From positions 124,001 through 188,000 of the forward strand of contig MAAF01000025.1 of NCBI GenBank assembly GCA_002163005.1: a stretch of 64,000 bases of DNA, in the 5' to 3' direction. Under the pieces are notes generated by a model. It searched no databases. It was not told the DNA's origin and saw only the letters and a list, made by a program, of their open reading frames with translations. The position numbers were made by a program, and so were the translations under genes. This DNA is from Colwellia psychrerythraea. Lineage in GTDB: Bacteria; Pseudomonadota; Gammaproteobacteria; Enterobacterales; Alteromonadaceae. Positions 45,001-52,932 of the stretch are shown piece by piece. Every line of letters begins with the position of its first letter. The first letter of the stretch is position 1.

Positions 45001-45735
45001 ATGAAAATAATAAGCTTATCAGTAGCAACTTTAATCACCACAACAACCTTAGCGGCCAACCAAGAAGTACAATCATTTAGTAAAGCTAAAAAAATATTAG
45101 AAAAGCAGGTTTACAACAATCATCGCACAACACTTTATTGCGGTGCGACGTTTGACGCTAAGAAAAAAGTAACTCCACCACAAAGATTCACCACAACTAA
45201 ATATGTTAAGCGAGCTAAAAAAATCGAGTGGGAGCATGTTGTACCAGCAGAGAATTTCGGTCGAACCTTTAGCGAGTGGCGTGATGGCCATAAACTGTGC
45301 GTTAATAGCAAAAGCAAAGCATTTAAAGGCCGTAAGTGCGCTGAAAAAGTAAACATTGAATATCGCTATATGCAAGCCGATATGTTTAACCTTTACCCAG
45401 CCATTGGTGCGGTTAACGCACTAAGAAGTAATTATAACTTCACCATGTTACCTACTGTGAAAAACGACTTCGGTAGTTGCGCAATGAAAATAGATAATCG
45501 TAAAGCAGAGCCACCTGAAATAGCTAGAGGTCAAATAGCTCGCACATACCTATACATGGACGGCGCTTATAAACGATATAGCATGAGTAAATCACAGCGC
45601 CAGCTAATGAGTGCTTGGGATAAGATGCACCCCGTAGATGACTGGGAGTGCGCGAGAGCGAAGAAGATTACTAGCCTGCAAAAAAGTAAAAATAATATTA
45701 TCAAAAAACGATGTCAAACTGCAGGTATTTGGTAA
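45001..45735 (+). CDS. endA: Secreted endonuclease I (EndA/Vvn family)
   Basis: A 244-residue periplasmic or secreted nuclease with a signal peptide (MKIISLSVATLITTTTLAA). It shows the family blocks TLYCGATFD, IEWEHVVPAENFGRTF (catalytic His with Glu), GRKCAEKVNIEYRYMQADMFNLYPAIGAVN, and DWECARAKKITSLQ. Four or more Cys allow the disulfides known in Vvn-type enzymes. It degrades DNA and RNA non-specifically. It lies inside the tRNA-Pro-bounded segment, transcribed opposite to the four-gene operon. Confidence 0.9.
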   Translation: MKIISLSVATLITTTTLAANQEVQSFSKAKKILEKQVYNNHRTTLYCGATFDAKKKVTPPQRFTTTKYVKRAKKIEWEHVVPAENFGRTFSEWRDGHKLCVNSKSKAFKGRKCAEKVNIEYRYMQADMFNLYPAIGAVNALRSNYNFTMLPTVKNDFGSCAMKIDNRKAEPPEIARGQIARTYLYMDGAYKRYSMSKSQRQLMSAWDKMHPVDDWECARAKKITSLQKSKNNIIKKRCQTAGIW

Positions 45736-45930
45736 CGATGTAGCCTTTGACGCCGATAGAACAACAATTTACTTAGTTGAATATCAATATCGGTTATAGC
45801 GTACCTTTTAACACGAGAAACAGTATCAGAGATCAATTTATTAGTTAATTTTACTGCTTTATTAGGCGTTTTTTTGTGGTGATTGAATAGATGTTATCGA
45901 GTATTAATGTAGTCATTATTAAAGTGATAT

Positions 45931-45952
45931 TGTCTAACAGGTATCTAACACT
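45931..45952. repeat. Paired CTAACA motif, right
   Basis: TGTCTAACAGGTATCTAACACT, 18 of 22 bases as at 41660-41681 and in the same direction. It lies 89 bases inside the right boundary of the element. Confidence 0.45.
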
Positions 45953-46041
45953 TTAGCAGTAAAACTGTAGTAAAACACCTTGCCAGCCGTAACGCGTTAC
46001 AGTATAACCGATTGTTTTATCAGTGTTATATTATTGGTGAT

Positions 46042-46090
46042 GCGCCTGCGGGGCGTGAGGTCGACAGTTCGAACCTGTCTACTCAGACCA
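46042..46090 (+). pseudogene. Partial tRNA-Pro copy (right attachment site)
   Basis: Forty-nine bases matching 41503-41551 with three differences: one G to C in the anticodon loop, one T to C in the T loop region and one C to A in the acceptor. The 5' half of the tRNA is absent, so it cannot be functional. The repeat continues through the following spacer and terminator to about 46163, as expected if an element integrated in the tRNA 3' end, or if the tRNA had been duplicated in tandem. Confidence 0.85.
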
Positions 46091-46107
46091 TATTATTAGT
46101 AGAACAT

Positions 46108-46153
46108 AAAGCCACTTAACAGTAGTTGAAATGACTATTCAAGTGGCTTTTTT
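46108..46153 (+). terminator. Second copy of the tRNA-Pro terminator
   Basis: AAGCCACTT / AAGTGGCTT stem with T-run, identical in design to 41567-41611. It now faces the end of the thiolase-like gene (minus). Confidence 0.75.
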
Positions 46154-46199
46154 GTGTCTGGATAACACAAAACCTTCTAGCGCGTTGTTTTAAGATTAT

Positions 46200-47270
46200 T
46201 TACAGGTAGCGCTCTACAATTGCGATTCCTTGTCGATAACCTAAACCACCATTTCCATGTATCAAACCAAGTTTCTCTTGGCCATCACATAAGCGATGAT
46301 GCATTAATACCAGTGCATTAAGCGCTGGATTATTCCATGCAGCTCTGGCTAAATTCATGCCGCCAGTAATGGTAATACTATGCTTAGCAAGAAAATCTGG
46401 AATATCCTCTAACACCTCAACCAAACCACTTACTAATAAAAAGGCCATTGGCACAACAGGATAACAAGTGTAAGTTTCTAATAAAGCATCACCACTTTTG
46501 AACCGTTGTACAAAGTCGATATTCGCTTCGTCACAGGCTAGTTGATAAGCTTGTTGTAAATGTTCATATCGAGAGATATCCGTTAAAAAGTCTCGTCCAT
46601 CACCATCAAGGCGGCTGAGCCCTACGGCTTTCACCTTTAACCATTGGCTTTTATCTACGCCCAATTGCTCGGCGATATCTGCGCGCGTTATTAATAAGCG
46701 GCCTGAAAAATCTACCATAGGGTTTGCACAATCAACCCCTCTAAATAAATCTGTTATCGGTTTATGCCAACGTAGATCGGGCAATAACTCTGGGGTAAAG
46801 CTATCTGACAAAGCGTTACGAAAACTCACTTGGTAATTTTCGAATAGCGCACTAGAAAATTCTTTAAATTGTTGTTCGGTAATGGTGTGATTTTCACTGA
46901 AGGTACGCGCCAAATCGGTATAAGCTTGCGTTAATGGATAGCTTTGGCCATAAACAGCCATTTTACTTAACCGCTGTTCTCGGCTATAACCCGTTTTTAT
47001 ATGGTCTTCACCACTAATGACAACCGCAGCTTCGCCGCTTTCAATTAATTTTTTTGCTTCAGCCAACGCTTCAATAGGAGCGCAACCACTTCTAAAGTGA
47101 TGCTCTTTCTCAGGGCTATGCCAATCAGACTGTAAAGGCTCGATAACTAAATGTTTTGGCGTAATGCCACTTTGATGTAATTGAGACTCGAGCAATAGAA
47201 CCTGATCAAGACTACCTACCGAATCTTGTTGTTTAGCTGCGCCAATAATAAATGCCGATGGGGGTTTCAC
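46200..47270 (-). CDS. Thiolase-like protein (acetyl-CoA acetyltransferase family), atypical
   Basis: A 356-residue protein with the thiolase fold layout: N-terminal FIIGAAKQQDSVGS, a region HFRSGCAPIEALAEAKKLIESGEAAVVISGEDHIKTGY where the Cys sits in the nucleophile area, and a C-terminal GGMNLARAAWNNPALNAL and GLIHGNGGLGYRQGIAIVE. The normal second Cys motif (C-x-G-G-G) is replaced by HGNGG, as in some thiolase-like proteins acting in lipid or sterol pathways. It lacks a usual beta-oxidation partner here. Activity is uncertain. Confidence 0.7.
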   Translation of the reverse strand: MKPPSAFIIGAAKQQDSVGSLDQVLLLESQLHQSGITPKHLVIEPLQSDWHSPEKEHHFRSGCAPIEALAEAKKLIESGEAAVVISGEDHIKTGYSREQRLSKMAVYGQSYPLTQAYTDLARTFSENHTITEQQFKEFSSALFENYQVSFRNALSDSFTPELLPDLRWHKPITDLFRGVDCANPMVDFSGRLLITRADIAEQLGVDKSQWLKVKAVGLSRLDGDGRDFLTDISRYEHLQQAYQLACDEANIDFVQRFKSGDALLETYTCYPVVPMAFLLVSGLVEVLEDIPDFLAKHSITITGGMNLARAAWNNPALNALVLMHHRLCDGQEKLGLIHGNGGLGYRQGIAIVERYL

Positions 47271-47618
47271 AAGTTATTTAATCCACTAAAAATGAGAGTC
47301 GACAACTTTATGCTATTTAAAGAAAATTAAAAACCTAAAAGCAGTAAAGATATTCACTTAAAAAAGTACTTTGGGATAATTGATGGCTACTACAATATCG
47401 ATCAAACCATACCAAATACCTATAGTGGCAACGCGTAACCGTATAAGGTATTGTTATACATGTGGTTATTATTTTTTACGTCGTCATAAAATAGCACGGT
47501 AGAATATTACTACTTCGGGTACAGTTAGAGTCTTTCTTAATATAATTGAGTAAAAAAACCTGCCGTTTTAATAAATAGAGGGTTTTATTATTCGGTTTAA
47601 TTGATAAATGTCATCGCG
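47271..47618. other. Intergenic stretch, nothing certain
   Basis: AT-rich gap of 348 bases. It has a CATACCAAATACC piece at about 47409, like a remnant of MITE ends. No gene or terminator stands out. Confidence 0.4.
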
Positions 47619-47834
47619 CTAATCATCATTAACCAAAGTGATTTTATTCGAATAAGTCTGCAAAAAATAATGAATCCGATTAGACCGTCTTTTCGATAAC
47701 ATCACTCTAATATGTCCTGCGAGTTTAGCCTCACTTCGTTTGACCTTAACTAATGGCACAAAAGGTTTGTTATCAATGCTGATAGTGGTCATGTGATGGC
47801 ATATTGCTTTTATTCGTGCTTGTTCGATATCCAA
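47619..47834 (-). CDS. Small hypothetical protein
   Basis: A 71-residue basic protein (DIEQARIKAICHHMTTISIDN...) with a TTG start; AGGA lies about 12 bases upstream, so initiation is plausible but weak. The sequence reads as mixed helix and strand and ends ...SNKITLVNDD. No family recognised. It could be a real small gene or chance. Confidence 0.4.
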   Translation of the reverse strand: MDIEQARIKAICHHMTTISIDNKPFVPLVKVKRSEAKLAGHIRVMLSKRRSNRIHYFLQTYSNKITLVNDD

Positions 47835-47971
47835 TGATCCAATCCTAATAGAAGTTATTTATGCGTATGATAACTAGCGCAAAATATATAACTGCTTTAA
47901 GTTGTTCTGCAATTGTGTCTTTTTGTTTTTGCTTACAGAATTAATCACTATGATAACAAAGAGATAACAAG

Positions 47972-48223
47972 CTATTTACACCAAACTTTACCGCCGATCA
48001 TTTTATAAGCAGGCGTGCCTCTAATTAAGCAATCACGGGCGAATATCTTATGGCATTGCGGACATATACAAGGCGTTTCGGTAAAGTTTTGACTGATGCG
48101 TTCTTTAAAACATTTAAGTAAAGCGCCCTTACCTCCTTTTCGATATTTAAACAAAAGGAAGTTACAGCCTTTACAATATATATCGACTGTTTTACTAGGG
48201 CCTTTTTTATTGGGCTTTGACAT
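47972..48223 (-). CDS. Small zinc-ribbon protein
   Basis: An 83-residue basic protein. It has two Cys pairs, YCKGCNFLLFKYRKGGKGALLKC and PCICPQCHKIFARDC, forming a likely zinc ribbon, and a conserved PAYKMIGGKVWCK end. It is two bases downstream of the peroxiredoxin gene, so both are probably co-transcribed. Function unknown; a nucleic-acid-binding role is possible. Confidence 0.75.
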   Translation of the reverse strand: MSKPNKKGPSKTVDIYCKGCNFLLFKYRKGGKGALLKCFKERISQNFTETPCICPQCHKIFARDCLIRGTPAYKMIGGKVWCK

Positions 48224-48225
48224 TT

Positions 48226-48798
48226 CTATTTCTTAGCGATACCTAAAGCACCTAAATTATTAGCCATATCTTGAGCGGCAGACTTTGGTGAAATATCGTC
48301 ATCAATTTTAATGATTTTACCTTCTTTAGAAATATAAAAAGTGATGCGACTAGCAACTTTGAACATATTAAGTACCTGATACGCTTTTGCTGTTGATTTA
48401 GTTGGATCACTTAACATGGGAAAGTCAGCACCCGTTTTCTCAGCAAAGTCTCTGTTATCATCAATGGGATCAACACTAGCCATAACGTAGCTGACATCAA
48501 ACTCTCGAATAAGGTGTCCTTGCTCAGTCAACGACTTACATTCAATCGTACAACCACGTGTATTTGCCATTGGATACCAAGCTAATACTACTGCTTTTTT
48601 ACCTTTATAATCACTTAATTGGTAATAATCACCTGTCGTTGCTTGGAGTTTGAAATTTGGTGCGGTATCGCCCACTTTTAAATCAGTTGCCAAGGCCGAA
48701 AACCCAACGAGACTCATTAAGCTACAAATGATTAGGATTGATTTTTTCATATTAATGTTCATGCTATTTTTCGTATTAAGGTTCATGTTAACTTTCAT
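48226..48798 (-). CDS. Exported peroxiredoxin (AhpC/TSA, BCP-like)
   Basis: A 190-residue peroxiredoxin with a signal peptide (KKSILIICSLMSLVGFSALAT, cleavage about residue 38). The active site is YPMANTRGCTIECKSL, with the peroxidatic Cys and a second Cys three residues later; the usual neighbour Pro is Arg. The rest has DPIDDNRDFAEKTGADFPMLSDPT and DDDISPKSAAQDM. It would reduce peroxides in the periplasm. The translation start is uncertain: M1 is used, but M17 (48750) would also give a signal peptide. Confidence 0.8.
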   Translation of the reverse strand: MKVNMNLNTKNSMNINMKKSILIICSLMSLVGFSALATDLKVGDTAPNFKLQATTGDYYQLSDYKGKKAVVLAWYPMANTRGCTIECKSLTEQGHLIREFDVSYVMASVDPIDDNRDFAEKTGADFPMLSDPTKSTAKAYQVLNMFKVASRITFYISKEGKIIKIDDDISPKSAAQDMANNLGALGIAKK

Positions 48799-48862
48799 GT
48801 GTTTACTCTTTAATTAAAGAATTAGCTACAGTGTATGGTGTTAGTTCGTTGATTAAAAGTTA

Positions 48863-49597
48863 TTAAGTGACATTCTTAAATCGGTCACGGTAATAAAATC
48901 CTTGAACAAAATCGCAATTAAGTTTTTGAGCTATCTGTATGTGTTCATAGGTTTCTACGCCTTCGAGGATCACTTTTTTATTGGTACTGTGCGCGTAATC
49001 GATTATGGATTTAACGAGAAACATGAAATTGCGATTCTTTTTGTTTTTTATGACAAACTTATCCAGTTTGATGTAATTAACTAATTGAATAACAGAGGTA
49101 GAAATCATGGATTGAGGATTGCAGACATCGTCTATCGCGGTCTGAATACTACTTTTCGCTAAGTTATCAATCATGGCCAAACTCATGATGGCATCATTAA
49201 TTTCTGAGTTTTCAATTAACTCAACTACAACATTAGATTTTTGAAATTCTTTAAATAATTTTAGAAAAGGATTGCTTTGACCAATGACACCGCTTGAAAA
49301 ATAGGAGTCTTGATCTAAATTAACGAAAATATCGTGGTCATTAACGGCATAGGACAGTTGTAATTTTTTCTGTTGGTATTCAACTTGGAACAAACTCAGC
49401 GGACTGCTATGTAGTGACTCATAAACAAGATCTGGCCGTATAAGCTCATTATCAGCAGAATAGAATCTAGCCAGCGACTCGTAGGCAAAAATCTCTTGGT
49501 TTTTACAACTTACTATTGGCTGATATTCAACACCAAAGCGTCTATTTTCAATCAGGTCGATTAAACACTCGGGGCTGAGTAATGTCTTATCTTTCAT
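48863..49597 (-). CDS. EAL-domain protein (c-di-GMP phosphodiesterase-like)
   Basis: A 244-residue protein made almost only of one EAL domain. Motif one is EIFAYESLARF, so the EAL triad reads ESL. VVVELIENSEI keeps the second metal-site Glu, QTAIDDVCNPQS keeps the Asp pair of DDFG(T), YIKLDKFVI keeps the Lys, VILEGVETYEH the Glu and VQGFYY the Gln. Most catalytic residues are therefore present, although the loop after DD is altered. It follows the FtsZ-like gene on the same strand by 96 bases. Confidence 0.8.
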   Translation of the reverse strand: MKDKTLLSPECLIDLIENRRFGVEYQPIVSCKNQEIFAYESLARFYSADNELIRPDLVYESLHSSPLSLFQVEYQQKKLQLSYAVNDHDIFVNLDQDSYFSSGVIGQSNPFLKLFKEFQKSNVVVELIENSEINDAIMSLAMIDNLAKSSIQTAIDDVCNPQSMISTSVIQLVNYIKLDKFVIKNKKNRNFMFLVKSIIDYAHSTNKKVILEGVETYEHIQIAQKLNCDFVQGFYYRDRFKNVT

Positions 49598-49693
49598 TCA
49601 TTGAGGCCGACAATTTCTTACTCGACCATTCCTATAACAGTTATTTAATAAAGACTGTAAATAAGAATGATTATCATGTAAAGGGTTGTTTCA

Positions 49694-50830
49694 TTAATTG
49701 CGATTGATTGCCATTAATTTGCGCGTTATAGCCGGAATATCGGTCATTGTTTCACCTTGATTAATAAAACTCAGCTCATCATCGATATATTCTGGCTCAG
49801 TTGGTTCATAGTTTTGCGCTAAAGTTGCCTCGTCTTCAGTGACAACCACGGCTTTGATAGGCTCAGGTTCAACACTACATATGCCTGATCCTATGATCAA
49901 TATTTCAATTTCTGAAGATAAATTAGGATCAAGACTAACACCCGGTACAATGAGAACAGATTGATTCGTTACCCTTGTTCTGATGTGATCAATTAAACCA
50001 TTATAAGTCGATAATTTGGGCTCTGATTTACAAAATAATTGAAAGATAATACCTTTCGCTGACGCTATGTTTGCAATAGAAACTAGCGGATTATTAAGGG
50101 CTTGATCGAGCGCGTCAAAAGCTTCTTCTTCTGAGTTGGCTTTGCCAACGCCTAAAATAGACTCACCTTCAAAAGACAAAATAGTTGAGAAATCATTTTT
50201 GTCGACATTGACATAACCTGTTTCTTTAAGCATTTGTACTAAGGCAATTAGTAGGTTTTTTAGCACTTCATTACTTTGGTTAAAGGCAGAAAACAAACCA
50301 ACGCTTTCACCTAAGCCTGCAAGTAAAAGATCATTTGAAAGCGTAATATAGGCGTGTATTGGCTCTTTAATGTCATCAATACCTTGCAGGGCATAATCCA
50401 TTCGAATTTTCCCTTCTGACTCAAAAGGTAAAGTGACAATAGCTAAACAGTTTATATTAAGCTCACGGGCTATTTTAGATACTAAAGGGCTTGCACCTGT
50501 ACCCGTGCCACCACCAAAACCAGCGGTAATAATAACGATGTCACTGTCCATTATCGCACTACGAAGCAGCCCCTCACTTTCTTGTGCTGCTTGATAACCG
50601 ATACGAGGATCAGAGCCTGCGCCATATCCATTTGTTAAGTTCTCACCTATTAGGATCTTGTTTTCAACGTTAATGCTATTTAATGCAGCAAGATCAGTAT
50701 TGACTGCAACAAGATTAACTTGGCTTGATAGATTATTTTCATGAAGCATATTTACTGTGTTACATCCACAGCCACCTATACCGATCACAGTTATCAATAA
50801 TTCTGGATTACCGTTTAAAAGTTCTTTCAT
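49694..50830 (-). CDS. FtsZ-like GTPase (second FtsZ paralogue)
   Basis: A 378-residue tubulin-family protein. N-terminal GIGGCGCNTVNML, the tubulin signature GGGTGTGAS (residues 106-114), and T7-loop NVDKNDF (Asn208-Asp213, canonical N-x-D-x-x-D) are present, so it should bind and hydrolyse GTP and polymerise. After a short linker the C-terminus DIPAITRKLM imitates the FtsZ peptide DIPAFLRKQ that binds FtsA/ZipA. The T-loop region and core identity are weaker than in division FtsZ, and no mra/fts genes are near. It is therefore an accessory paralogue, not the main FtsZ. Confidence 0.82.
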   Translation of the reverse strand: MKELLNGNPELLITVIGIGGCGCNTVNMLHENNLSSQVNLVAVNTDLAALNSINVENKILIGENLTNGYGAGSDPRIGYQAAQESEGLLRSAIMDSDIVIITAGFGGGTGTGASPLVSKIARELNINCLAIVTLPFESEGKIRMDYALQGIDDIKEPIHAYITLSNDLLLAGLGESVGLFSAFNQSNEVLKNLLIALVQMLKETGYVNVDKNDFSTILSFEGESILGVGKANSEEEAFDALDQALNNPLVSIANIASAKGIIFQLFCKSEPKLSTYNGLIDHIRTRVTNQSVLIVPGVSLDPNLSSEIEILIIGSGICSVEPEPIKAVVVTEDEATLAQNYEPTEPEYIDDELSFINQGETMTDIPAITRKLMAINRN

Positions 50831-51313
50831 AACATTCCTTATTCGATCAATAAAGCAATCGCCTAATCTGCTCCCTAATATTTAATTAAAGCCTAGGGAA
50901 AGCCAACTATTTACTCGCTAATTTTAGGTCTTATTTCTGACGAATTAATCTCTCATTTCTTTCATTATAGAGATCAAATTCTGCATGATCCAGACTAAAT
51001 AGATAACTCTAAGCACTCTAGCTTAATAATTCATAAACAACTCAATTCTTATGACCAGTATCTTCATTAAATCTTACGTTAAAAATTTAAATAGAAATAT
51101 TAATACTGACTACCAAAAAGCTTTATTAATAGTAAACAGTCACACACAGGACAGTTTAAGGGTTGCCAGAGTTATCAAGTATGTATATGCAGGGTTAGCG
51201 GGGTTATTGCAGGGCGGGTATACAGGGTTGTTAGGGTTATAGAAATGTTGCATCAAGGGGTTATCGGGGGTATTATATTTTATAGGCCGTTTTAGTCGTG
51301 TTAGGAGTTAAAA
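50831..51313. other. Intergenic stretch with clustered G-runs
   Basis: About 480 bases between the divergent FtsZ-like gene and hicB. It holds a cluster of six G-tracts (51192-51236). The 63-codon frame at 51051-51242 is not credible. Confidence 0.5.
51212..51236 (+). other. Potential G-quadruplex motif
   Basis: GGG at 51212, 51216, 51224 and 51234 with loops of 1, 5 and 7 bases fits the G3N1-7 pattern; further G-tracts lie at 51192 and 51200. This is unusual in AT-rich DNA upstream of hicB. Confidence 0.6.
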
Positions 51314-51736
51314 ATGAAGTATGCAATTGTATTTATTTACGATGAAAAAAAACTTGGTTATCAGGTGACAGTACCCGATCTTCCAGGCTGTGCAATTACA
51401 GAAAAAACCATTGATTTAGGCATGGAAGAAATTACAAAAGCGATTAAATCTCACCTTGCCATATTGGCCGAATACGGTGAAAAAGTGCCTAATGCAAAGG
51501 GATTAGAAAGCCATCGACAAAACTATATACTGGAAAATCCGCATACATTTTCACAAGCTTTTTGGGCAATAGTAAGTATTGATATTACCCCCTACCTTGG
51601 TAAGAGCCATAAAATAAATGTAACTCTACCTGAGTTACTCATTGCTCAAATTGATGACAAAGTGAGTAAGTCTTCAGATTACAAAACGCGATCTGGATTT
51701 ATTGCCAGTGCTTGTTTTACTGAATTGGAAAAATAG
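51314..51736 (+). CDS. HicB-family antitoxin-like protein (orphan)
   Basis: A 140-residue protein. The N-terminal part is a HicB domain (YEVTVPDLPG-type strand, here GYQVTVPDLPGCAITEKTIDLGMEEITKAIKSHL). The C-terminal part (INVTLPELLIAQIDDKVSK, then TRSGFIASACFTEL) is a ribbon-helix-helix DNA-binding segment. HicB normally pairs with the small RNase HicA, whose gene sits directly upstream or downstream; I see no HicA-like ORF on either side. It may be a stand-alone regulator or a relic. Confidence 0.78.
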   Translation: MKYAIVFIYDEKKLGYQVTVPDLPGCAITEKTIDLGMEEITKAIKSHLAILAEYGEKVPNAKGLESHRQNYILENPHTFSQAFWAIVSIDITPYLGKSHKINVTLPELLIAQIDDKVSKSSDYKTRSGFIASACFTELEK

Positions 51737-51942
51737 TGTCGGTTAGTTTTTAGAAATTAATTTGATGTTGTAAAATTTTTGATGTGGTCGACAGAGAGAT
51801 TAAATTTTATTCATCTCATTCGCTTACCCCTACTTTAATTCTAACTAGGCCGAGTTAATGTAAACGAAGGTGGATTGTATTTTAGGTAAGTTGATTTAAG
51901 TGACGTTAAATCAACTTTAGAAAATAAAAATAAAAAACTTTA

Positions 51943-52764
51943 TTAAACCAACACAGATAAATTAATTTTGTTGGCCGCACGATTAATTTTTTCATGGTAA
52001 GAAATGTTGTTACCTGCTTCATCTACATCAGTTATAAAGTCGAACTGTGCAATCTTAGGTATAGGCAAAAGTTTTTCTAACTCAGAAATATTTTCTGATA
52101 AATTATTCATCGCATCACTAGCAGCACAATTTGCAATCCAGGCGATACACTCCAGACCATCTGCCTTAATTGTTTCATACGTTAACAGCGCATGATTCAA
52201 ACACCCTAATTTCATATTAACAATTAAAATGACTTCTAGCTTAGCACCTTTGACAAAATCAGATAAAAATTGATAAGGCAGCTTTTTATTATCACTAGTT
52301 GTTTCGGTATTATGATTAGAAAAAGTCGACTTCGCATCAAGTGTTACAGGACTATGTGGTGACGGACCTAAAGGTAAACGCCATCCCCCAGCACCTTCTA
52401 CTAACGTAACATCAGCGTTAAGTGATTTCACTTGTTGGTAATGGTGACTTATATCTGCAATCGTAATCTGCTGATTTAGTTTTTTTGCCGCAATGTGTGG
52501 CGCAATAGGTTGTTCAAAAGCTATCGGATTAATATGAGCAATACTTTGATTGCAGTTTGCAAACTCACTGAGTAATTTTGCATCTTCATTAATAAGCTGA
52601 CCATCGACTAATTCACAACCGGCAGAAATAGGTTTAAACACCGCAACTTTCATTGTCTCATTAGTCGAAGCGCTGTTATGGTGAGTCAACGCATGAATCA
52701 AAGCGCAGCTGACAAATGTTTTACCGGCATCGGTATCGGTCGCAGTAACAAAAATTTGTTTCAT
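51943..52764 (-). CDS. bioD: Dethiobiotin synthase
   Basis: A 273-residue ATP-dependent enzyme closing the ureido ring of biotin. It has VTATDTDAGKTFVSCAL (P-loop GTDTDVGKT type), VFKPISAG, VEGAGGWRLPLGP and ILIVNMKLGCLNHALLT. The insert in the middle makes it longer than the 225-residue E. coli protein. A clear terminator lies between bioC and this gene, so it may have its own promoter. Confidence 0.92.
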   Translation of the reverse strand: MKQIFVTATDTDAGKTFVSCALIHALTHHNSASTNETMKVAVFKPISAGCELVDGQLINEDAKLLSEFANCNQSIAHINPIAFEQPIAPHIAAKKLNQQITIADISHHYQQVKSLNADVTLVEGAGGWRLPLGPSPHSPVTLDAKSTFSNHNTETTSDNKKLPYQFLSDFVKGAKLEVILIVNMKLGCLNHALLTYETIKADGLECIAWIANCAASDAMNNLSENISELEKLLPIPKIAQFDFITDVDEAGNNISYHEKINRAANKINLSVLV

Positions 52765-52860
52765 ATTTAGCTCTTAAGTAAAGGTTCTTAATTTGGTTGG
52801 TTGTTTAGTTTTATTCATTCGATTGTTCAGCGTGGCTTCGATACTCATATTTCGAGAATA

Positions 52861-52900
52861 ATAAAAAGCCTTAGAACTTTGTTTAGAAAGGCTAAGGCTT
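52861..52900 (-). terminator. Terminator between bioC and bioD
   Basis: Read on the minus strand, AAGCCTTAG and CTAAGGCTT form a 9-base stem followed by TTTTATTATT. It sits 33 bases after the bioC stop and about 97 bases before bioD. Confidence 0.75.
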
Positions 52901-52932
52901 GAAAATCTCTTTATCTGAAATAATTGTATAAG

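Larger units (their letters stand above)
45736..46199. other. Right end of the tRNA-Pro island
   Basis: Gene-free. It contains the right paired CTAACA motif (45931-45952), the partial tRNA (46042-46090) and the second terminator copy (46108-46153), in that order. Confidence 0.6.

Noticed and set aside
51051-51242. 63-codon frame upstream of hicB, considered as a possible HicA toxin
   Set aside because: No HicA motif (GSHH-type His, basic strand) and its end is just the G-tract cluster translated.
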